Assembly (NCBI RefSeq): GCF_003073045.1
Contig: NC_037596.1
Coordinates: forward strand, 7,521,416-7,585,415
Source of the DNA: Pomacea canaliculata
Lineage: Eukaryota > Mollusca > Gastropoda > Architaenioglossa > Ampullariidae
Length of the DNA stretch: 64,000 nucleotides
Reading direction: 5' to 3'
This document shows, in pieces, positions 23,861 to 34,725 of this stretch. Position 1 is the first letter of the stretch, and each line of letters starts with the position of its first letter. Both the position numbers and the translations under genes were made by a program. The notes under the pieces are model-generated. The model worked only from the letters and a program-made list of their open reading frames with translations, had not been told where the DNA came from and made no database searches.

Positions 23861-25726
23861 AACAGCGAGCACTCCACTCACTGAAGTCTGCCAATACATT
23901 GTACGGATAATAACACAATGAAACAGAGAAGACAGCCATACACGTTTACATTTTATTTGGGTAGTTTCTTCACGCCTGGCTGATTCTACCCGGCATAATG
24001 CTTCCCTAAAAACCTGTTGCACACAAAAGTCTTTTTAATTTCTGGTGTTTCTAGCGGGGGATCAGTTTGAACCTGAAATTTCAACTGTCGACGATTTTAT
24101 GTCCCACCTAAAGTTACACATGACTTCATCCGGGCACCTTTTTGTCAAGATTTTCTTTATGTTTATTGTATGGGTGACTGTCGGTTCATTCGTGAACATT
24201 CGTGTTCAGCGCATTGAGCTGGTATCCACACGAATAAATTATAATAATCATAATAAAGTTTATTTATACAGCGCTGTACCCCAGTATCAAAGGCAGGCTC
24301 AAGGTGCTTTACAAAAAGAAAACCTCGGTCTCAAAAGCAAATAGTGCAGTGCGATCCCTGATAGTATAGCTAAACAAGTTATCAATGCAATATACTGTAT
24401 CTACAGCCTTGGTGAACCAAGAACCTGTTAAATGGATTTTCAATGTTCGATATTTTCTTTTCTTCATTTTATTGACAATAAAGAATCTGAAAGCGACTGC
24501 TACGAGAGAGCATAGAATGATAGCTTTCATCGCGGTTGAATTGATGTCACAGAGATATGTATATACAGGTCAGGTCAGTAGATTGAAGCATTGCTCTTTG
24601 GTGTTTGTTTGTCTCTTGTTTTCACTACAGACCTTCGTATCCAACGTCAGTCACAAACATGGAGGTGGGCGGTGACACTTCGAGCTGCAAGTTCGCTCCC
24701 GTCGACACAAGGATTCAGAACCACGGACATGGTCATAGAACCCTGCATGTTGTACTTGCATGGTCTGTCCTACAGTGTGTACAAGTCGCTTTTTACATGT
24801 GTCTTTTCCTTCTCGATGGACAAGTGTTTTTACTTTATGTTACTGATGATTTCAAGATCTTCTAAAATTCAACTTTACAAAATAGTGTGTTGGTGTTGGA
24901 CGTACCTTGTCACGTGCAGGCTGGACGTGTCCTTCCAACTTTCGACGATCACCTCCGTGGCGACCTTTGAGTCTCCAAGGGGAAAGAGACAATCGAGAAA
25001 TCAGGTAAAACATCGACATTTGTTGTTTTTAAACCGTAAAAGTTAAGTAAGAGAGAAAAAGCACGGACTTGATTATCACACACTCGCACGCGCAGACAGA
25101 CACACAACCTCTATCACACATTCTCTACTTTCTCTCTCTCCCCGAGGCTGCACTACTCATGAACCTAGGGTCTTTCATTTTGAGAGAAAGGGTTGTCTTC
25201 AAAGAAAGAAAGGTTTGAGGGAGCAGAAGAGGTAGCTTTGATTCAGCATGAACTACAGCACGCATTCTATTTTAGGCATATGAGTCATCAAGATAACAGT
25301 GTTATTAAACTTGATGGGTTGTTCAGTCCCTGATGTGATTGAATAGTGCACTTTAGCATTTAATAGTATCATCTTACACTATCAATGACATAAGCATATA
25401 CTTGTCCACGTAAAGAGCAGGGTTATCACATTCCCCCACCTAAACCTGTGTAGTGGCGAGGTACGGCTTTATTTATCCAAGAGAGAAATTAGAAGCAGGT
25501 CAAAGAGTAATTTCAACAACAATAATACCAGAACAAGTTCACACCCGTGACGGTCATGCATACAGTCATGGTACAAGTCATATATGATGTACATTCATTC
25601 GCACGTGTAGCAAAAGGAATTTTAAGCATAAAGCAAACATTGAATATCTTCTCAATCAACACAAAAAGCGGCTCATACCCAACAGTCGTTGCGCTTGGAC
25701 CATTTACATCCATTATTTCTATCGCA
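23861..25726. other. 5' flank and leader region of B1
   Basis: Positions 24236-24345 resemble a dispersed repeat (TTTATACAGCGCTGTACC..GGTGCTTTACAAAA). Positions 24590-25003 are strongly conserved with 54845-55280 and include TTTTCACTACAG|ACC (acceptor-like, 24628) and a segment between GTCACGTGCAG (24918) and CAG|GTAAAAC (25003/25004) that looks like an internal exon. These could be leader exons of B1 or the remains of another gene; the translated frames match nothing I recognise. Positions 25080-25725 are AT-rich with no feature until the acceptor CTATCGCAG at 25726. Confidence 0.4.
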
Positions 25727-25775
25727 GGCCTCAAGGAACTGAGCGACCTCGACATTCTGGTGGACGGGACAGAGA

Positions 25776-28700
25776 ATGTCTCACGGACAGGAACATTCAA
25801 CATGGAGTTGTGACGACGTTCACCTGGACATCATGGCGAGAATTGCAGAGACCTCGGAGCAGCTAAGCTCTGCTGCTGAGGCTGGTAACTGGAATCTGGT
25901 CAGAGAACTCATTTCTAATGAGCACAATGTAGTACTCGCTATCCAGCAGTCTTGCCTGTTGCATAAATTTGCTTCCCTTACAAAAATTAGTTATCAGCTT
26001 GTGAAAGACATATTAAAACAGATATTTTCCAATATGGAAAGCAGTCAGAATCTCAAAGTCCAAGCAAAAAATGCTGCCGTTGAGGCGGCAAGGTGTGGCA
26101 ACTGGGACACCTTGATAGTATTTCTGTGGTCAGTAGAAGGTTTATTGGAAGATGACAGCAGCCTTCGGTCAGTAATACTGACAATAGCTGATAGTCAGAC
26201 TCTCAGGGAGAAACGTTACCTCCATATAGACGTTCTCAGTGCAGTCTGGAGAAATTCAAAGCAGACAATTCTGGACAGCACAGACAAGACAGTCCACAAC
26301 ACCTTGGTGCAGCTGGCGGCGAAAGTCAACATGTGGTCACGTGTCTGTGACCTTCTCGTCACCAAGCCTGACCTGAACCTCCTCGACAGGGATGGTCAGT
26401 CAGTCCTACACAGACTCGTCATGTGTCATGACAGCAGGTTCGACTCTCTTCTTTCCCGTCTTCTAGAAAATGGCGCCGATGTTAACCTTAAGACCGCCAA
26501 CGGAGACACAGCTCTGCACCTGGCAACCGAACATCAGAAGTTACGCAAAGTTCAATATATTCTACGCCTTGAACACAACAGTGATGAGCGTGAGTATTTG
26601 AAAGCTAGGAATAAATATCGAAATAAGAATGCGGAATCCAAGAACAAAGCATTAGAACTATTTTTTAAAGATTGCCGAAATGTGGACGATAAAAATCGTG
26701 ATGGAAACACAGCGGCCATTCTGGCTGCAAGAATCGAGAACTGGCATTTCCTCAAACTCTTGCTCAAACATGGCGCAAATGTTAATGTTCTTGACAGTCA
26801 TCAGCACTCAGTCCTGCACATTCTTGCTCTGAAACGACCTTCCTTCTACTGTGAGTCCCTTGCTACTGAGTGTATCAAGCATGGAGCCCAAGTGGACAGA
26901 GAAGATGAGAATGGCCGTTCGCCACTTCACCTGGCGGTTGACTCTCAGAACTGGACTTTATGTAAACTGCTGATAGAACACGGAGCAAATCACGACATTC
27001 GTGATCAGGACAACAGCAATGTTTTACACAGACTAACTTTAGCTGACAGCAAACATGTCGAAGAGGTTATGTCTCTTTTTTCTCTTCTTCAATCCCGAGG
27101 TGCAAATATAAATGCAACAGGACCCAGTGGCAACACCATCTTGCATTTAGCTGCAAAGCAGAGGAACTGGACGCTACTTCAACACTTACTGCACCTCGGA
27201 GCCGCCTGTATAAACTCTTATAATGAAAATGGTTTCACAGTTATACACATCCTTGCATCTGACCCTGTGTTAGAAACTGATCACACAAAGGTATTGTCTA
27301 TCATTGACCTTCTTCTCGACAAAGGAGCTGACCTGTCTCTTCCCTGCTCACAGGGTAACACGGCGCTCCACCTGGCGGCCATGCACAAAAACTGGGTCAT
27401 GGTCAAATACTTAGTTCAGCGAGGGTTATCCACTGATGATTTTTGGATCATTCAAAAGCTAATTCAGTGCAAAAATGATACTCATGAGACATCCCCACTC
27501 TTTAGTCTTCTTTATAAAAAGGAATTCTCAAACTTCAGAAATGCTTCTGGTGACTCCCTTTTGCAACTCGCAGCCAAGCATGAGAAGTGGGACATTGTAG
27601 AACACATCTTGAGGCACGAGGGAGGGAATGTTAATGAGTTAGACAGTGAGAGCTGCAGTATTCTTCACAGAATGGCGACAAGCCGAGGAGAAGCGTTTAA
27701 GAAAGGTCAGAATCATCGTAAGGTCCTGTTTATTTTGAATATGTCTTCAACTCTCGACAAACATGAAGTTTTCTTTCTTATCCATCGGGCAGCTGCAGCG
27801 GGCAATATAGATGTCGTGGACTTTCTGCTCAACAAGTTTGATGATGTCAACATGGTGGATTATCACGGGTTCACAGTTCTTCAGAGAGTAAGTCAGTCTT
27901 GTGTATCATCACCAGTGGCTGTAATAGAACGACTTGTCATAAAAGGGGCAGACGTCAATAAGGAGTGTCTGGATGGTAACTCTGCGCTACATCTCGCGGC
28001 TAAAAGCAACAACTGGCTGGCTGTCCAGGCCCTTTTAAGTTACGAAACTACAGCCAACATCTTCGACAACGAAGGTATGACAGTTCTTCACAGATTTCTG
28101 AGTCGGCCGGACTTGCCATGTGAATTGTGTTCTCAAAGTTCTCCAGATAATCTTCTGACCAAGATCTTAAAAAACAAGGCGTTGATTAACCAGAGAGATC
28201 GCAATGGCCATACTCCCCTCCATCTAGCTGTTAAGTTTGAACTTTGGGACAAGGTAGCTGCTTTGTTGGACAGTGGAGCTTGTGTTAACGATAAAGACCA
28301 ATCAGGATGCACTGCCCTGCACATGCTTTCACAGCGCCAAGATTCTCAAAATCTCGGTTGTGAAATGTGCAGAGGTTGGAAACTTCATTTAGACAGGTCT
28401 GAGCTTTTTATCGACAGTCAAATCTTTATTGATGCTCGTGACGAAAGCGGTAATACAGCGCTGATGTTATCAGCGAAACACAACAACTGGGACATCACAG
28501 AGCGACTTCTACAAACAGGTGCTGACCCCTGCATACTGGATAGTAACGGGTTGTCTGTCCTGCATGTTCTGGCTTCTGTAACTCCGATATACGGCAATAG
28601 TTTTTTAACTCAGGAAATGCAAACAAATATTCTGGAACTGTTAATCTCACGTGATGCTGACGTCAATGCCCATGACCCAGATGGCAACACGCCGATACAA

Positions 28701-30293
28701 GTGGCTGCGAAGCACGGGAACATGGACATGGTGGAGCGGCTCTTGGAGTTTAAAGACAATGTCAACGAGACTGACAGCGAGGGCTTCACCTTGTTGTCGA
28801 AAGTCGCTCAGACCTCGTCTCCCAGATGTCAGGACATCGCCACGCGACTGTTGGAGAAAGGTGCTGACGTCAACAGGACGTGTCCTGACATCCAGACTTC
28901 AGGCACGACGACACCACTGTTACTATCTGTCAACTCCAGTAACTGGCCAGTGACATTAAGTCTGTGTAATGCAGGTGCTGACATCGAGGCGTTCTGCAGT
29001 TTTGACCAAATTCTTCACCGACTTATGCATTCAATTACTCCTGATAATATCAGCTTTATCCTACTGCTGATAGGCCTTATACTGGAGGAAAATGAAGACG
29101 TTATCTTTCATCGAAGTTCGGAGGGCCATTCAGTGATGCAACTGGCTTTCAATAAAAAACTATGGGACATTCTTTGTGAGCTTCGTTGGTATGACATATA
29201 CCTGGAGCCAGAAGCGCTGGTGGGACGAGATGTGTTCGAGTACCTGGCAGACTGGGCAATCCGCTCCGATGATCCAGATTGGATTTTTTCCATAATACAG
29301 AATATTGAACGTACCTTTAACTTCATTAACCTACGTGATCGTAATGGGAATACTCCCCTTAACATCCTAGCAAAAGACTATAATTGGTATTATGTCAAAT
29401 TATTCGTCGACTGTGGAGCTGATGTCAACATGCCTGATATTGAGTCCTGGTTACCGTTGCATAGATTACACATGGCAAAGAGTGAAGAGAATGACATCTA
29501 CTTAGAAGTTTGGGATCTCCTACACGAGCTCACTAAACTAGACAGTGGGAACATTTCAATAGGAGGACGTACTCAGTCTTTGGAGAGACCCGTCAGAAGG
29601 ACATCGACGTCACGTGCCAACAACCTGTTTGTGTGTGTGTTCAATGCTCGCTCTGTTCGGAGAAAGTCCAGCTGTATAAGTAACTTTATCAAAGAGAAGC
29701 AGCTTGACATCATGTTCCTGAACGAGACATGGTTAAAGATCAGAGGGGATGAGTTAGTACACGATGATATGACCCCTGATGGCTACTGTATGGAATCCCG
29801 TCCCCGTCCAACCACAGGTGGGGGTGTAGCTGTCCTCTGGCGACGAAACATGTTATATCAGATCGCCGAATCCTTGCCCTTCTCCATCACCAGCTTTGAA
29901 GTGATCCAGTTCACGTTGACGGATCCTGAACTCGTACATTTTTTCTGCATCTACAGACCTCCACGAAGCCAGAAAAACAAGAACGTAGTTTTCTTTGAAG
30001 AATTTCCCAAACTGTTAGATTGGTGTAAAGAGATCCCTGGGAAGGTTGTCTTGCTTGGAGACTTCAATTTTCAATATGACACACGATCACATTCCATATC
30101 AATGTGTCGTCTCATTTCCAAGTATGGATTTGAACAGGCGGTCGAACACCCAACACACACGTCACATCATATCATCGACTGGGTGCTGCACCGACCTGAT
30201 GAGAATATAATTCAGTCCTGTTCCGTGACAGACCGTCTCAAGTCTGACCATTTTGCTGTTCTTTGCTTCCTGAACGTGCCATCCCCGAAATGA
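25776..30293 (+). CDS. B1: ankyrin array fused to a LINE-type EEP endonuclease domain
   Basis: The intact frame has 1505 residues. An in-frame TGA at 25740-25742 and the acceptor at 25726 make the ATG at 25776 the likely start. Residues 1 to about 1265 hold about 16 double-ankyrin modules with the Asn-Trp signature. A linker leads to residues about 1280-1505, an APE-like endonuclease/exonuclease/phosphatase domain of the type found in non-LTR retrotransposon ORF2. It has N1290 in FNARS, E1317 in NETW, Y1393 in YRPP, D1429/N1431 in GDFN, and D1491/H1492 in SDHFAV. The full acid/His catalytic set is thus present. The stop follows 12 residues after the His and no reverse transcriptase follows. 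The expected activity is metal-dependent nuclease or phosphatase; the cellular substrate is unknown. A possible AATAAA lies at 30462-30467. Confidence 0.9.
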   Translation: MSHGQEHSTWSCDDVHLDIMARIAETSEQLSSAAEAGNWNLVRELISNEHNVVLAIQQSCLLHKFASLTKISYQLVKDILKQIFSNMESSQNLKVQAKNAAVEAARCGNWDTLIVFLWSVEGLLEDDSSLRSVILTIADSQTLREKRYLHIDVLSAVWRNSKQTILDSTDKTVHNTLVQLAAKVNMWSRVCDLLVTKPDLNLLDRDGQSVLHRLVMCHDSRFDSLLSRLLENGADVNLKTANGDTALHLATEHQKLRKVQYILRLEHNSDEREYLKARNKYRNKNAESKNKALELFFKDCRNVDDKNRDGNTAAILAARIENWHFLKLLLKHGANVNVLDSHQHSVLHILALKRPSFYCESLATECIKHGAQVDREDENGRSPLHLAVDSQNWTLCKLLIEHGANHDIRDQDNSNVLHRLTLADSKHVEEVMSLFSLLQSRGANINATGPSGNTILHLAAKQRNWTLLQHLLHLGAACINSYNENGFTVIHILASDPVLETDHTKVLSIIDLLLDKGADLSLPCSQGNTALHLAAMHKNWVMVKYLVQRGLSTDDFWIIQKLIQCKNDTHETSPLFSLLYKKEFSNFRNASGDSLLQLAAKHEKWDIVEHILRHEGGNVNELDSESCSILHRMATSRGEAFKKGQNHRKVLFILNMSSTLDKHEVFFLIHRAAAAGNIDVVDFLLNKFDDVNMVDYHGFTVLQRVSQSCVSSPVAVIERLVIKGADVNKECLDGNSALHLAAKSNNWLAVQALLSYETTANIFDNEGMTVLHRFLSRPDLPCELCSQSSPDNLLTKILKNKALINQRDRNGHTPLHLAVKFELWDKVAALLDSGACVNDKDQSGCTALHMLSQRQDSQNLGCEMCRGWKLHLDRSELFIDSQIFIDARDESGNTALMLSAKHNNWDITERLLQTGADPCILDSNGLSVLHVLASVTPIYGNSFLTQEMQTNILELLISRDADVNAHDPDGNTPIQVAAKHGNMDMVERLLEFKDNVNETDSEGFTLLSKVAQTSSPRCQDIATRLLEKGADVNRTCPDIQTSGTTTPLLLSVNSSNWPVTLSLCNAGADIEAFCSFDQILHRLMHSITPDNISFILLLIGLILEENEDVIFHRSSEGHSVMQLAFNKKLWDILCELRWYDIYLEPEALVGRDVFEYLADWAIRSDDPDWIFSIIQNIERTFNFINLRDRNGNTPLNILAKDYNWYYVKLFVDCGADVNMPDIESWLPLHRLHMAKSEENDIYLEVWDLLHELTKLDSGNISIGGRTQSLERPVRRTSTSRANNLFVCVFNARSVRRKSSCISNFIKEKQLDIMFLNETWLKIRGDELVHDDMTPDGYCMESRPRPTTGGGVAVLWRRNMLYQIAESLPFSITSFEVIQFTLTDPELVHFFCIYRPPRSQKNKNVVFFEEFPKLLDWCKEIPGKVVLLGDFNFQYDTRSHSISMCRLISKYGFEQAVEHPTHTSHHIIDWVLHRPDENIIQSCSVTDRLKSDHFAVLCFLNVPSPK

Positions 30294-33200
30294 AAAAAAA
30301 GAAACAAACCAATGTATTTATTATATTGAAAGCACACAGTTTTTGCCATTTTATTAATCCGGATTGACATTCCTCGTTAACTCTCTCTTAAAACTTGGAA
30401 AAGTGCGATTAATCAGACCAGTATACAACGGTCCAGTAGACACTACAGTGGCGTCTGATGGAATAAAGAAATATGTTATCAACGATATTGGGAAGAAAGG
30501 TGTTGATGATAGTAGCAGGCGATGAAACTATTCTCGACTAACGCACAGTGGGTGAGTCAGTCACAGAAAGACCGTGTTGAACTCTTTCACGCATTAAGCA
30601 GACTTTCGCTTTAATAATTTTGCTTTTGTCTGCTACCCGCTATCTACAAGTGTTTCTTTGACAAGAGCAGGCAGCCGTTAAAACGACTGTCAGATTCAGA
30701 AATTCTTTTTCATTTAAATCGCTCTTTATTTATATCAATAAAGCTGAAATGGAGTAGCTCGTAGAAGAGTTTACAGGTAATAATAAGCTATACACCTATA
30801 ATAATAAGCTATACACTTACGCTCGACACTTTTTTTCTGATTTGCGCACGGCAGTGAAAGAACTGCTAAATGTTGATCGGGTGGGGTCCATGGGAAACCG
30901 ACCTAAACAAGACTCTCATGGGTAGACGTCCCTATGGGCTTGATTGTTCAAAGTATTGCATACCCTTGAGAAATATCTAGGTTTTCAAACTCCGTCAGTC
31001 GCCATGTACACTTGTTACGATGGTGTCATTCTCTTTCTGTAAATCTTAACTTGATTTGTCCTCACAACGACGAAGAATGTACTGGGTGCCCAGTTTTAAT
31101 TCCGCTCTGTCGCCATATTTAGCCGCCTGGAGACAAGTTAACAGTAAATAGATGTTCTTTTGATGTTAGTCAGTGTATGAAGGAAGTTCATAGACAGAGT
31201 GTGTTCGATTACAAAACCGATGCCATGATATTTGTTTCCGTTGTCTAACCTCTGATCTGTGTCACAAAGCTGCTGTGCTATTTTTTTTAAATGTTTTTTT
31301 TTTTGGCTAGGAAGGGGACAGGAAATTGGAAGGGGGAGGTTGGAAGTGTCAACAGCCTGAGGCGGGCCGCGCCATACAGGGATGGCCGGCTGATCTATGT
31401 TTAATTAAGTTGGTGTTGATAGGTTGTTTTGTTGGAAGAACAAAGGAAAGAGTGAAGTATTGTTTTGGATGTGTGTGGTGTGACTGAGTTTTTTTTTGTT
31501 GACGGGAGAGAACAGTCTCCTCTGTATTGTCAGTGCGTCCGGAGCGGACGGTTTTTCTATTGTAAACAAGTCTTGAACGACTTGTGGTGTAGTCCTGACT
31601 GGACTGAAAGAATCCTGACAAGATTTGTATCTTTAAATCCTTATTAACATTGAACCTGTTGAGGTGAGTGTCTATCTTTGTTGATTTTTCAGTGAGTGTG
31701 TATTTCTGATGATTTTTGGTGAGCCTGTGCCTACTGTTGAAGAATGGGGAGATTTCTGAGGAGTGTGATATATTTGCGTCTATTTTATGAATATGGTTTA
31801 AAATAGTTGAGAGATGACTTGCATTTGTTAAAGATTGATTTTGTTTTTTCTCTCCAGGTTTTCTTTTGGATTTCTTTTGTGTTTTGTGTTTTTCTCTTCT
31901 GTTGTTCCTATTCTTCGTATCTGCCTGGGGTTCCCGACCAGCGCTGACTTGAAAATAACTTCAAGAAGTGAAAACTTTGTGTTACTTTTCTTATGGATAT
32001 ATTTGTGAACGTTAGAAGTGAAAAAATTGTGCTGTTTCAAGTGGAGACTTTGTGAGGAACTGTACTGTCGGCAAGAAGATTGAATATTTTTGAGAAATTG
32101 GAAGAAACGTGGGTTCGAACTGTGGGTTGGGGAATTTGGACTTGTTTTGTGTTTCTTTTAAATTTCTAATTATATTATTTTTAAAATTTAAATTGTTGTC
32201 TGTGTTTTGATTTATTCATGTTCCTCGTCTGAAAGGTACTGTAGAGTACAGGTGGCAATCTGAATGTCGTGAATGTCCTCTACAAGTGAGACCATAGCTG
32301 ATGCCTTTCGACCAATGAGTCTCTTTGGTCACAAACAAGCATATATCTCAGATATTTATTGAAAAAAATGTTAAAAATAGGAGTCAATGACTGTTTGATG
32401 AACATCTTCATCACGTGTTGGCTCAGCCTCCATCCGATTCACACCAGCAATAATCCAAGGGTTATTCTCCACCCGACGAGATGAACGATATCAGTCGATC
32501 CACAGAGACAAAGTAAACACGTACCCTGTTGACACAAAGATGTACGCTTATTTAAAAGTCGAGATAAACAACACCACAAAACGTGACACTTCACTTAAAT
32601 ACAACTTCCAGTCCTAAAGAATGTACCAACAAAACCAGTGTCTGCTAAGTGTGCCCCCAGACCCGCACCTATTTCTCACCTTCCAGTCAGCCTTTACCTG
32701 TTCTTTTCAATGAGAATGTCGTATACCTGCTCTAGTCATACACTCAAAAGCAGTATGTAAAATAATCACACACCACAGACAACTGAATCAACTTGTTGAA
32801 GACTAGCCTGAAATACTCAGAGAGCTTTCTATGGAACAGCAAACAGAACCCATTCTGCGCCAGTTCAAAGCAGGACACCTACAACATCTATATAAAAACA
32901 TTCGATCTCTTAGAGAGGCTTCCCACCCAGTGTAAACACCCATCACTAACAACGAAGAATATAAGCAGGTCACAACAAATTCCTGTCAAATTAGACATTA
33001 ATCTCCATCGTTGTACATATTTTTCTTTTTGTTTATTTCAACACCTTTATTTCATAATATTTAATTTCTTTTTCTTCAATCTGACGCTCCCCACCCCGCT
33101 AGCTCAAGCTACCTCTCCCCCCCCCTAACCCCAGCCACGACCTGTTAATTAGCCAATCAATATCTGGGTCAGTCATGGAGCAGTGTGTACAGTCCCGTGG

Positions 33201-34680
33201 AATCGATTATGACCAGTGCACGATACGCACTATCAAGCACATTTGCACTCAACACATTGGATCACCCGCATGAGTAACAGTGCCACCCGACTCTCAGTGG
33301 ACAAACAGGACATACAGGTGTCGGCAATGTAAATTTATTTAAAAAGACCAATCAAAATAAAAGCAAATGAAAACTAAAAAAGCACTAAGACACAGACCTG
33401 ATATCACTCTGTTACCGAATGTGCTTAGTCGTCCCAATGTAAGCACAGTTAAAGAATAAAATAACTAAATCCCTGCAAGCAGAGAACCAGAGAACTCGGC
33501 GTCAAGGAGACGACCCGGGACGTTGCTGCAGTCAGAGAAAAAAGGCCTTGACCTCTCACCACAAACCGGATATAGCCTGGAATATGGCGTCTGCTGTAGG
33601 CTGGTGTTTTCATTACCTGTGCATTCCAGGCGCTGACAGAAAGATAGGTATAGAAAAATGTCTGACACACGACATTGTGTCCAAAAACTACTTTCGCCAA
33701 ACCGGATCTGAACCCTCTGGCTTTCACCGTAAAGAATCGTGTGGAATGTTCATGTAATGTTAACTTTACATCCACATTCATATCAAAGGATTTTTGAACT
33801 GTGAAAAATCGACCCGTCGATGGCTATAACAGGTACAACGAATCAATCAATGTGTTAAACAGAATGAGAATCTCCTCTATGGAACCAAAGGGTTAGAACA
33901 TCTGGATCACCTGATCAGCAGTACCTCTGCCCTGAAACACATTCTACACCCAGGGTCTCAGCCAAAAGTGTGTCAAAATGTTGACTTTGATGGCAAAGAT
34001 GCTAATGGTTCTCTTGTTTTTCTTGCTGGCTTCAAACGCACAAGTTGTTTTTCAATTGTGACACAGCAGCCAGTGTGATTCCATGATGGCGGTTTTCACA
34101 TTCTAGTCAACTGTATGGAAGGAAGTATGAAGCCTCAAGAGTGATGAAAGGTTAGTAATAATACCTGTCTATGTCGTATTTTTATTAAACACGGAAGTTT
34201 AATGTAAAGTTACATGCCCTTTCAAATTTGAAAAAGGAAATTGATAGAAACTCGTCAGAATTTCTACTCGTCTGGTAATTCTCAAGCGAACAGATACAAT
34301 CGCTTGGCGGGAAAAATGCATTTATTGTTTGATCATTAAAATGTATGGGGAACGTCTTTTACATTTCTGATACCTGTTTCTGACACATTTCACCGCCAAA
34401 TATTTAGAGTTTGCATATCCATAAAGAAACCCAACAAGGGCAATTTACATGAATAATCTATCTTTATAATTATAGGGACTGTAAAGGAAAAAACAATCAA
34501 ACAAACTGCTTAGAATATCATAAAGAGAGGCATCAGTTTAAATCTCGTTTATTTTACTGTCTGTTCATGTGGAAAAGTTATACAGGGACACACTGAACAT
34601 CTCAATTAACACAAAAAGCGGCTCGTACCCAACAGTCGTTGCACTTGGACGATTTACATCCATTATTTCTATCGCAGGCC
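30294..34680. other. Spacer between B1 and B2, mosaic of repeats
   Basis: No gene. Positions 30905-31140 recur after B2 (39215-39440). Positions 31060-32555 are absent from the B3 side; this part is GT-rich and non-coding and looks like an insertion, but no clear ends were found. Positions 32560-32905 match inverted 49620-49990. Positions 33340-33480 match 39785-39880. Positions 33690-34440 are a copy of the A-type upstream module (B-box-like GGATCTGAACCC and GATGGCGGTTTT), serving as the 5' flank of B2. The B2 acceptor CTATCGCAG ends at 34676. Confidence 0.5.
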
Positions 34681-34725
34681 TCAAGGAACTGAGCGACCTG
34701 GATATTCTGGTGGACAGGACAAAGA

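Noticed and set aside
25547..25813. Overlapping upstream frame ending in FNMEL/FNMEF before the B start
   Set aside because: Most of it is intron-side sequence before the acceptor at 25726. The shared part is explained by the leader exon and conserved copies.
30294..34680. Reverse transcriptase domain expected after the LINE endonuclease
   Set aside because: No RT motif frame was found downstream of B1 or B2; the stop after SDHFAV is the same in both copies.
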